From the NCBI RefSeq assembly GCF_002878395.1, contig NW_025859999.1, forward strand, positions 277,786 through 341,785: 64,000 nt of DNA. Reading direction: 5' to 3'. The DNA comes from Capsicum annuum. Its lineage: Eukaryota; Streptophyta; Magnoliopsida; Solanales; Solanaceae. The notes beneath the pieces are model-generated. The model was not told the DNA's origin. It saw only the letters and a program-made list of their open reading frames with translations, and searched no databases. Both the position numbers and the translations under genes were made by a program. This document shows, one piece after another, positions 12,275-21,604 of this stretch (its first letter is position 1; every line of letters begins with the position of its first letter).

Positions 12275-12527
12275 TGTAAGACCCCGTAAAGTTCCCTCAT
12301 AGTTTGAACCTTGGATGCATGTCGAATATAGTGTAATTTTGGCCCTAAGAGATTGAGAAATGACTCCCTAATTTGTCAGTGTTTTAACCTTGTGGAATTT
12401 TCATAAAAATGAATTCCTATGGCTTGGTAAATTGAGTTCTCTTTCTAACGATACCAATTTCATCAAAATCTGGAATTGGGGTGAGAACTTATGGTCGTTT
12501 TCCTAAGTGTTATCGGAATCCTCCAGG

Positions 12528-12850
12528 TGATGCTCAATCCGACAGAACTTCAAGTCTTTAAAAGACCTTTGATAATCCCATAAAACCATGTCAATGACTC
12601 ATTTTTTCTATCCATCGTGCAACAGCCAAAATGGTAAATCGCCAAAAATTCAACGAACCATCACGGTAACCATCAAGTGGAGGCAGTATCGCCTCATTCG
12701 GGCCCTCGTGTGATGGACGATCTGGTCGACCATCAATATTTTGATGGACCATCATTCTGACGTTGCATCGAGGTAGTGTTTTCTATTTTTGGCCTTCGAC
12801 CGATTGACGATCTGGCGGATTGTTATTTTGACCATCGCAGACCCCGATCA
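12528..12850 (+). repeat. Element D 5' LTR U3 tandem dyad module
   Basis: Words occur at fixed offsets (-12, 0, +19). One unit: 12528 TGATGCTCAATCC, 12540 CGACAGAACTTCA, 12559 TAAAAGACCTTTG. Another: 12711 TGATGGACGATCT, 12723 TGGTCGACCATCA, 12742 TGATGGACCATCA. A further unit begins 90 bp later (12813 TGGCGGATTGTTA). The array ends about 60-70 bp before the TATA region. Confidence 0.8.
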
Positions 12851-12904
12851 ATAATTTTTAACTCATTTTTAAAAGGGTATTCTAGTCCTTTATACTCCTT
12901 TAAA

Positions 12905-12950
12905 CCCTTATATACATATATATATATATATAATATATATATATATATTC
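12905..12950 (+). promoter_or_regulatory. Element D LTR TATA region with (TA)n expansion
   Basis: The stretch is a near-pure TA microsatellite at the expected promoter position. The D 3' LTR copy (around 22245-22260) has only a short TATATACATAT, so the repeat expanded in this copy alone. A reading frame here translates to Tyr-Ile repeats and is an artefact. Confidence 0.7.
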
Positions 12951-15072
12951 TAGATGAACTAGCTGGCCTCATTTGCTCATCTCTAACACTTAAGGGCTAG
13001 GTTTTTCTCCTCCAAATCACATCAAAGAAAGAATTCTTCCCCAAGAAATCTAAGAACTCAATGAAGATTGTGCTAGTTAGTTGTAAATTGAATCTCCCAA
13101 GTTCAAAGACCTCAATAACACTCTCCCTAGAGTAAGAAGAGGAAATTTAGAGGAAACTTATTCATCCAATTTCCTAATCTAAGGTATGTGGTCTTTTGAA
13201 CAAGGGTAACCATTTCACGCTTGTGCCCAAAAGGGTTATTTACATCATGATTTTCCTGAAATCTATGAGATTTTACATGAAATTGAATTGGGGTTTTTCA
13301 CCCATTATTATTGCATGCATAATATTGACATTCCCCATGAATTAAGAGTCAAATGGCATGATTTTTGCATTTTTTCTTGAGAAATTAGAGCTGGGTCTAA
13401 ACCTCATAATTTTATTCCATGAGAAGTTAATATTTGCAATGTTTGAGTTATTGAAGCATATGACTAAATTGAGACTTGAGATAAATTGCTGAAATTCTTA
13501 GATTTTCATATGATTTATGAATCTATATGCTATATATTATGCTTTTAATGAGCTTTAACTTAATATTGAATTAGGGGTTAGAAAGCCCTATTTGAGACTT
13601 ATGAATTTATGAACTTTTATGCTATAATCCCCCATGATTTGAGTATTTTGAGATGATCGAGAAATGAATTTACCTAATGGTACTTGAGCTTTGAAACCCA
13701 CTTCACTATATGAGATCATCGATTTGATCATTTGGGTTCATGGTGAACCATGAAATTATTCTAAAAGTGGATTTTTATGATATAAGTATAGATAATCTAA
13801 AGGGACTATTCTTCAGCACCGAGCGGGTAAGTCACTATGGTTTCTTATCCCAAAACTATATGGCACCGTAGGTTGGGCCTGAGGTAGATTTTATGATGAT
13901 TATGATTGGGCCCGAGGTTGAGTTTTGTTTAGTGATCACTAGACCTTGGTTATACTCTCTGGCAAGAGTATGACGCTCTTCCCCAACGTGGGGTCTCTTT
14001 CTTAGGAGGATAAAATTTTGAAATCCATGTACCTCGCATTGTTTATGTCAGTTACAAGAACCTCCCTTGTCTTTTTAAACTTGAAATCAGCTACTCCTTT
14101 GCAAACTAAGGTATTTTCCCTCCTATAAACAATTTGCACTAAATTAGGTCATTTTGCATTAAGATAGATGATTTCTCCCAAATCTTGAAAGAGATATTTT
14201 CGTAACTTGCATGATATGCCTCTACGTATGTTCTAAAATCTCATGAGATCATATTCCTAGTATTTGACTTTGAAGAGATATAAAATCTTGAACATTAAAA
14301 GTTGTTCTAGCCGCCATCCCATATGCATGAGTTGATGGTACTGTCTAAAGCCCTTTTTGCTTTAAATATTAAAAATAAGAGAAGATTTCCGATTTTGATT
14401 TTGAAGAACGATGACTCACGATATTTGTGTTATATGCCTCATCTTATATGATTTATGAACTTTATATTTCATACTTATTCATGCTATATGAGTCATCTCA
14501 TATTGCATACATAGTTTGAATGAAGAAATTGACAATGTTTTGTATACATGAATTCACCCTCGCATACTCAGCTCATTCCTAAGTTATGATCCATATATAT
14601 GTCTATGTGGTACATTATCTCATAATGTAGGTTTAGGTGATCAGTCCCAGCCTCGCCTGTGATCTCCGACTACCTCGCGTGCATTTTCTACCATGGTGAT
14701 TCCTCTTGGTTCTAGGATCGATCTTTAGATATTCTAGGGACAGAAAGACTATGTTGTTACTTGTAGTTCATCTCGAGTCAGTTGGGGGACTTTCCCATCG
14801 GCTATCTAGATTATGGATTTGTAAAGGTTTGGTCAGACTATTTGGGTAGATTGTGGTTTTATTGGGATATCTTTATCATGACCATTTCGACTGAGTACCC
14901 CTTCTTTCCTTTATTCCTTTCTATCAACACGGATGTACTAGTGTTTGAATTCAGATTTTCTCCTTAAATTAAGGGTTATCAGAAAGAACCATCTCTATGG
15001 GTTAGCTTGGTGTTAATTATAGCCCTAGGAACCATCTAACATCCTAGAAGGCAATTTTGGGTTGTTACAAAG

Positions 15073-15084
15073 TGGTATCAGAGC
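15073..15084 (+). promoter_or_regulatory. Element D primer-binding site (initiator tRNA-Met type)
   Basis: TGGTATCAGAGC lies 3 bases inside the 5' LTR end. This is the standard plant LTR-retrotransposon site complementary to the 3' end of initiator tRNA-Met. It is perfectly preserved. Confidence 0.95.
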
Positions 15085-15290
15085 CTAGGTTTCTAAGGAG
15101 TCCCAAGGAGTCTGACAAGCTGCGTCGAGTAGATTTTTGGTCATTTGTGTGTAGCGCGTCATATCTATGGGCAGAAGGCTATGAGACGTTTTATGAAAAG
15201 TTGTCTTTTTTTAGATTCTATCGTGCCTCCAGTTGTCTCCTTATTATTTAATAATCTTTGATTATCTATTTCAGAGAATTCCTCTTTGAA

Positions 15291-16432
15291 GGGCGAATGT
15301 TTGTGGGAACAATGATGAGCAAGTTCCACCCGTTGATCCTTTGAATGAGATGGTGTCCCTTGCAGAATTTAGGGCAGCCTTTCAAGCATTGGCCCAAGCG
15401 ATCACTACTAATGTTCGGGCCAATAACCCAGCCCCAGCTGCTAATTATTAGGGAGGTGATATAGCCACGACTATAATTCATGACTTTTTATACATGAACC
15501 CACCTGAGTTCTATAGATCGGGAACTGATGAGTTCCCAAAGCTATACTTAGAGGAGATAAGGAATATCACTGATATGATGTATGTCTCAGAAAAAGAAAA
15601 TGTTTAGTTGGCATCTTATAGACTGAAAGACATTACTTATCATCGGGTTGTGTCATGGAGAAAGGGTAGAGATGAAGATGACACTCCTATGACTTATCAA
15701 GTATACCAAGATGCATTCTTAGACCGATTCTTTCCACTTTAGATAAGGGAGGAAAAGATTGAGGAGTTTATGAACTTGAGGTAGGGCTCCATGACTGTTA
15801 AGGAGCACTGCTTAAAGTTCAGTTAGTTGGGCAAATACGCTCCTGATTTGATCTTTAACACCCAGAATTGTATGAGTAAATTTGTGATCGATGTTTCTGG
15901 GTTGGTAGGACTGCGATGTTGAATAGGGATATGGATCTAGCTAGGTTAATGATTCATGCCAAACAGATAGAGGCGGCTAAGCTTAGGGAGAGAGAAAGGA
16001 TGAGGGGTAGCAATAGGGCGAGATCTGATCAGCATGAGTTTAGCTGGCCTAGGTTCTATGGAGGGAACCACCCTCAGTTTCAAAGACGTCCATCTGTTGT
16101 ACTACCTTCATCAGCTAGCGCTCCCGTGAATAGAGGCAGGCCAGAGCAAGGGGTAGGCCTTTCATGTCTAGATTGCAGAACAGTGTTAGTAACTGGCCCC
16201 ATTATCCTCTTTGTCTAAATTTGGCATCAATTATCTTGGGGAGTGTTTTGGTGATGCGAGGGGTTGGTTTGGTTATGGAAAGCAGGACCATAGACTTAGA
16301 GATTTCCCCGATGCTGGACAGGGGAATGGAGAAGCTCGACCTCCGTCATTGGCTACTAGTGCACCGACTCTTGTACCTCATCCCGTCCCTGTTCAGGGGG
16401 CTTCTTCTAGCACTGCTGGCATTCAGCGCTGA
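15291..16432 (+). pseudogene. Element D gag (broken)
   Basis: Capsid polyprotein remnant. After a Val/Pro-rich N-terminus comes 'FLYMNPPEFY', then 'LASYRLKDITYHRVVSW', 'DRFFPL*IREEK' and the basic region at 15916-16130. In-frame TAG stops lie at 15449, 15605, 15740, 15782 and 15824, several where family members have Gln. A frameshift lies near 15900. The zinc knuckle around 16265-16310 reads 'WFGYGKQDHRLRDFP': all three Cys positions are replaced and only the His stays. The frame continues directly into protease on the far side of the solo LTR ('STAGIQR' before, 'QNRFYALP' after). Confidence 0.85.
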
Positions 16433-17931
16433 TGATAGGCGAAATTACGCGCCTATATCAATATATTTTGCCCATATTTTAGCCTAGTTTCGAGAACTAA
16501 TTATCTATTTCGTACACTTTTAGTCCTTTTTCCTGTAAATGAGCTAACAAATGTGATTAGGAAAGTTTCAGGTATAAATGATGCAAAATACAGCAATTTA
16601 TGGCTTACTTGACGCAAAAGAAAGCTCACAAACGAGATGGAAAGGAGCTGGACGCATAAAGGACTAAATCTGCTGCATGGAAAATCTGTCCCGGGCTAAA
16701 ACAGCATTTCTGAAGACTTTGGGACTTACAGACACAAAGCTGGATTTTTGCCATAATACATTAACCTAGTGCAATTAGGTTATGTGTTTCATCATTCTAT
16801 TTGGATTATAATTTTGTAACCTTACCCTAGTACAATTGGGTCAAGGATTTCATTAGTATATTAGGATTTGGTTATTTATTTTATTAGTTGAGTAGGAGTA
16901 GGATAGGAGTATTATAAATACCCTATCATGTTAGAGATTTTAAGAAGGAGAGGAGAGGGGGGAGACATTCTGACAATTCATTCATCTCCTTACAATTAAG
17001 ACATCTTCCTACAACCCATTCTCAAGTCTTCATTCTTCTACTCTTAAATTCCACAACAAGAGAATCGTTACTTGCTACGGAATCACTAAAACCACACGCC
17101 AAACACCTACTATTCACGCCATCCACCATGCAAAACGTGATATCCTTCGCATTCATGGGTAACTAAATCTCTTAGTTGGGGTTATGGAAGCCGAATGAGT
17201 TACTATCTATAGCTATGAGTTTGTGAGTTCAAGACAAGTATATTGCTTATATCATTATTCTCTTCATCTTAAATCTACATTCTTTGCGGTTCAAACACAA
17301 GAACACGCCATTCTAACATCTAACCTGTTCGAGAGAAAGGTTATTTGTCTAGAAAAGAAGACGCATAGACCAACGCCAGTCTAACATCTGACTTGTTCGA
17401 GAGAAAAGTTATTTGTCTGGAAAAGAGATAATGTCAAGGTAGTAGGACACCCTTTCCTATTAAAAAGCTAGTGCCGTACCTGGACTAACTTCTTGGAGAA
17501 TTCGTACCGTTAGTCACGCTTTAAGCTCGAGAGAGTTAAAGTGAAATAGTCCTTGTTTAGGTCGAGAGACGCTTGGATTTACCATCGACTACAATTCTCT
17601 ATAAGCAATTACATGTCAAGACTCTACACACTCATAGCCAATAGAGACGTATACCTCAGAAGGTGGACATAACCCCAACGCCTCAATTCTCATTGTTTAC
17701 AACACACGTGACAATCTCTCTTTATTTTGCTATTTTCAGTTCTTACATTCTTGTTTTGGTTACATACTACAATCCCCCCTTTCCTACGAGACTTGCACTA
17801 AAAGTCTAGTAATTTCTCTTGCTTGTTGGCCAAGCTATTCTCTGTGGGATCGATACCCAACCCAGGTTGGGTTCTATATTTGCTAACGACCGCTTTACAC
17901 TCCCACGAGAGCTGTAGATTGAGCGTTATCA
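16430..17931 (+). mobile_element. Solo LTR (1502 bp) inserted in element D
   Basis: It begins TGATGATAGGCG and ends GAGCGTTATCA, flanked by the perfect TSD AGCGC (16425-16429 and 17932-17936). It has no internal domain, primer site or polypurine tract, so it is a single LTR left by recombination between two LTRs. Orientation is given by a TATA-like ATTATAAATACCC near 16912 and by the terminal ~90 bp, which match the end of the F1 LTR (minus strand, left edge at 47804). That suggests an Athila-like source (inference). The hairpin CCCAACC-CA-GGTTGGG sits at 17856-17871. Confidence 0.9.
17313..17448 (+). repeat. 68-bp tandem duplication in the solo LTR
   Basis: Two copies start at 17313 and 17381, each containing CTAACATCT, TGTTCGAGAGAAA and GTTATTTGTCT. 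They lie downstream of the TATA box, in transcribed LTR sequence. Confidence 0.8.
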
Positions 17932-18470
17932 AGCGCCAGAACAGATTCTATGCTTTGCCATCCCATCGGGAGCAGGAGGACTCCCCGGATATTTTTATTG
18001 GTATGCTTCGAGTCTTTTGTCATGATGTTTATGTGTTGTTGGACCCCAGGTCAAATCTCTTTTATGTAACCCCACTTGTGGCTATGAATTTCAAAAAGGA
18101 TCCCAAAAGAATTCATGATACTTTCGTAGTTTCTACACCAGTCAGAAGGTCAGTTATTGCTAAACTAGTACATAGAGATTACCCTATCACTGTGCTTCAT
18201 AGAGTCATACTTGTGGACTTGATAGAGTTAGACATGGTAGATTTTGACCTTATTTTGGGTATGGATTGGCTTCATTCTTTCTATGCGTCTACAGATTGTT
18301 GTAACTGTGTAGTCAAGTTTCAGTTTCCTGACGAACAAGTGATTGAATGGTTTGGGAGTTCTGTATCTACCAAAAGTCATTTTATCCCCTACATCAAAAC
18401 CAAAAAGCTAATACCTAAAGGTTGCATCTATCACCTTGTTAGAGTCAAAGACACTTAGTCTAAAACTGGA
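17932..18470 (+). pseudogene. Element D aspartic protease (broken)
   Basis: Retropepsin-like domain. The reading frame is open from inside the solo LTR (17823) to 18458, but its first ~36 codons are LTR sequence; real protease begins at about 17932. The active-site block reads 'VLLDPRSNLFYVTPLVA': the Asp is kept, while the Gly expected two residues later is Arg. The second conserved block 'VDFDLILGMDWL' is intact around 18238-18275. It joins RT after a stop at about 18457, so Gag-Pol continuity is lost. Confidence 0.85.
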
Positions 18471-19400
18471 ACTATTCAGTCAAACAATGTTGTTAATTAG
18501 TTCCCAGATATCTTTCTGAAAGATCTCCAAGGGGTACCTCCCGATAGACAGATAGAGTTCGGAGTTGATCTTCATCCTAACACTCAACCTATTTCTACCC
18601 CCTATACGGTATGGCACCTGCCGAGCTCAAGGAGCTGAAAGAGAAACTCAAAGATCTTCTAGATAAAGGTTTCATTGGGCCCAACATTTCTCCTTGGGGT
18701 GCACCTATTTCATTTATGCAAAAGAAGGATGGATCGTTGTGGATATGTATTGACTACCATCAACTAAACAAGGTCATAATAAAAAATAGGTATCCTCTTC
18801 CAAGAATTGACGACCTGCTTGATCACTTGCAAGGTGAAATTTATTTTTCCAAGATAGACCATAGATCCGGCTATCATCAACTTAAGGTCAAGAAATGTGA
18901 TATTCCAAAGACAGCCTTCCAAATCTGCTATGGGCACTTTGAGTTCCTAGTCATATCCTTCTAGCTAACCAATGCCCCAGTTGTTTTCATGGACCTCATG
19001 AATCGAGTGTTCAAGCAATATCTTGATATGTTTATCATTGTCTTCATAGATGACATCTTTGTATACTCCCGTGATGAGAATGACCATGCACAGCACCTTA
19101 GAATTATCTTACAAACTCTTAGAGACCATCAGTTATTTGCCAAATTAAGTAAGCATGAATTTTGGCTAAGGTCTGTAGACTCTCTAGGCTATGTTATTTC
19201 AGCCGAGGGTGTTCGAGTTGATCCCCAAAAGACCGAAGTTATTAGAGATTTGCCTAGACCTATCTCCCCATCCGACATTAGGAGTTTCTTGGGTCTAGCT
19301 GCCTATTACCATCTTTTTGTTGTGGGTTTTTATTCCCTTAAATCTCTTATGACCCGATTGGCCCAAAAGAATGTTAAGTTTTTGTGGTCAAAGTCCTATG
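18471..19400 (+). pseudogene. Element D reverse transcriptase (broken)
   Basis: RT domain in the plus frame. Motifs in order: '[20 protein letters not shown]' from 18611, '[21 protein letters not shown]', '[15 protein letters not shown]', 'HFEFLVISF', a stop at 18962, then '[12 protein letters not shown]', the catalytic '[14 protein letters not shown]' near 19045 and '[12 protein letters not shown]'. Both catalytic Asp of the FIDD box survive. The single TAG at 18962 and a few substitutions are the main damage, making this the best preserved RT in the window. Confidence 0.9.
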
Positions 19401-19850
19401 AGAAGTGTTTTCAAGAGCTGAAGACTCGGCTTACTTTAGCCCCTGTGTTGACTTTACCTGATGGTTTTGATAGTTTTTTGGTGTATTGTGATGCCTCTGG
19501 AGTTGGTTTGGGATATGTGTTGATGCAGAGAGGTAAGGTTATATCCTATGCCTCTAGACATTTGAAATTGCATAAAAAGAATTACCCGACCCATGATCTT
19601 AAGCTAGCTAATATGGTCTTTGCTTTGAAAATTTGGAGACACTATACTTATAGTGTCCATGTTGATGTGTTTACTGATCTTAAGAGCCTTCAGTATATTT
19701 TCACCAAGAAGGAGTTGAATCTTAGGTAGAGGATATGGTTTGAGTTGTTAAAATATTATGATATGAGTGTTTTGTATCACCCGAGCAAGGACAATGTAGT
19801 GGTGGACGCCCTTAGCAGATTATCAATTAGTAGTGTTGCGCATATAGCAG
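19401..19850 (+). pseudogene. Element D RNase H (broken)
   Basis: Contains '[18 protein letters not shown]', '[20 protein letters not shown]', '[21 protein letters not shown]' and, after a stop near 19727, 'DNVVVDALSRLS'. The first and third acidic residues are present. The Glu expected in the 'HDLEL' block is Lys (HDLKLA), the same change as in element F; elements A and G have Asp and Glu there. Confidence 0.85.
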
Positions 19851-21432
19851 ATGGTAAGAGAGAGTGGGATTGTGATGTTCATTTTTTGGCTAGGTTGGGT
19901 GTTAGGTTGCTTGATTTAGCGGAGTGCAGTACGTTGGTACAGAGTAGTTCTGAATGCTCTTTAGTCTCAAAAGTGAAGGAGAAAAGGATAGGGATCCTAG
20001 TTTGGTCAAACTGAAAGAGTCAGTTAAGGACCAAAAGGTTGAGGTTTTCTCCCAAGGGGGAGATGGTAAGTTAAGATTGCATGGTAGGTTATGTGTCCCG
20101 TGTGGTAATGAATTGAGGTTGAGGGTTTTGGCTGAAGCGCTTGGCACACGTTATTCCATTCATCCCAGCACTACCAAGATGTACCGCGGTTTACGGGAAA
20201 TCTAGTGGTTGAATGGTATGAATAAGGACATAGAAAAATTTGTAGCGAGGTGTGCAACATGTCAATAGGTTAAGTTAGAGCACCAAAGAACTTGTGTCAT
20301 GATAAAAGAGTTTAGTATACCCACTTGGAAGTGGAAAGCGGTGAATATGGACTTCGTGAATGGATTTCCTCTTTCGCATCGTCATCATAACTCTTTTTGG
20401 ATTGTTATGGATTGGTTGACAAAGTTCACACATTTCTTTCCCGTGCATACTTCTTATACGGCTGAGGATTATGCTAGATTGTAAATCCGGGAGTTGGTTC
20501 GGCTGCATGAAGTCCCCTTGTCTATCGTTTCCGATAGTGGTACTCAGTTTACCTCTTAGTTTTGGATGTCATTTGAGCATGGTCTTGCTACCCAAGTTCT
20601 CTTGAGTTCTGCATTTCACCCGCACACAGATGGTCAAGCTGAGAGGACCATTAAAACCCTAGAGGATATGTTGAGGGTGTGTGCACTTGATTTCAATGGT
20701 AGTTGGGATGAGCATTTTCCATTGATTGAGTTTTCCTATAATAATAGTTTCCATGCTAGCATTGAGATGGCACCGTTTGAGGCTTTGTATGGTAGGGAGT
20801 GTAGATCGCCCATAGGTTAGTTCAAAGTGGGTGAGGAAGCTGCTATTGGACCCGATGTAGTGTTTGAAGCTATGGAGAAAGTTAAGTTGATTAGAGAAAC
20901 GTTGAAGATGGCTTAAAGTCATCAAAAGACTTATGCCGATGTGAGGAGGAGAGATCTTGAGTTTTAGGTGGGTGATTTGGTGTACTTCAAGATTTCATGG
21001 GTGAAAAGATTTGGTAAAAAGGGGAAACTGAGTCCTCGTTATTTTGGCCCATATAGAGTCTTGAGCCATGTTGGCAAGGTAGCATATGCAGTTGAGTTGC
21101 CCTTAGAGTTGTCCTCTGTTCACCCTATCTTTCATGTCTCCATTCTCAAGAAGCATATTGGTGATTCTATAGTGGTTGATCCTTTAGAAATTGTCAATAT
21201 TCAGAATAGTCTGTCCTTTGATGAGATTCCCACGGAGATCCTAGATTTTCAGATCTGTAGACTCAGGAACAAACAAGTTCCCTTGGTCATGGTTTTGTGG
21301 TGGAACAAATCGGTTGAGGGTGCTACTTGGGAGGATGAAGCAGGCATGCGAGCCAAATACCCGCACCTTTTTTCCATGAGTTCAGATCAATCCGAAGGAC
21401 TATTCTTCTTAAATTCAGCCCTTCTTATCTAA
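19851..21432 (+). pseudogene. Element D integrase with chromodomain-like tail (broken)
   Basis: The zinc-binding domain is near 20140-20270 with 'YSIHPSTTKMYRGL' and 'RCATCQ'. The catalytic core keeps D, D, E in 'NMDFVNGF', 'SDSGTQFTS' and 'GQAERTIKTLED'. The C-terminal part is 'KRFGKKGKLSPRYFGPYRVL', and the chromodomain-like tail is 'NKSVEGATWEDEAGMRAKYPHLF', ending at 21430. Stops at 20266, 20557, 20914 and 20965 stand where Gln is usual, and at 20818 where Trp is usual; other stops lie near 20202 and 20481. Most of the protein could be read if those stops were absent, so the copy decayed by point mutation rather than deletion. Confidence 0.9.
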
Positions 21433-21590
21433 AGTTTAGCTATGCATCCGTCCCTGTATGAGTTCTTGCAATATCCGGAGTTGTCATGAGTTTAGAAAGA
21501 TCTGGAACCATTTAGTAATTGTTTTACCTATGTATATTCTTTTTTTCTGTACCCAAATCCTAACTAGCAACATTTGGGGATGAATATTAC

Positions 21591-21604
21591 CAAGGGGGAG
21601 ATAT
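21591..21604 (+). promoter_or_regulatory. Element D polypurine tract
   Basis: CAAGGGGGAGATAT directly precedes the 3' LTR, as in B and F. Confidence 0.9.

Larger units (their letters stand above)
12275..15069 (+). repeat. Element D 5' LTR (2795 bp)
   Basis: It runs from TGTAAGACCCCGTAAAG to GGGTTGTTACA, directly followed by the primer site. U3 contains the tandem dyad module (12528-12850), then a TATA region at ~12905. A downstream leader holds the 'CCTAATCTAAGGTATGTGG' type sequence shared with H (63481). The open frame 14782-14967 inside is a chance ORF. Confidence 0.95.

Noticed and set aside
12776..13000. 74-codon frame with Tyr-Ile repeats
   Set aside because: Translation of the TA microsatellite and LTR promoter; no protein evidence.
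15073..15084. tRNA gene fragment
   Set aside because: The 12-base match to initiator tRNA-Met is the primer-binding site of element D; no cloverleaf is present.
16164..16487. 107-codon plus-strand frame overlapping gag
   Set aside because: Out-of-frame reading of the gag nucleocapsid region that runs into the solo LTR; the gag frame at 16211-16432 explains the sequence.
17823..18458. 211-codon frame as a single protein
   Set aside because: Its first ~36 codons are solo-LTR sequence; only the part after 17932 is protease. The apparent fusion is a by-product of the insertion.
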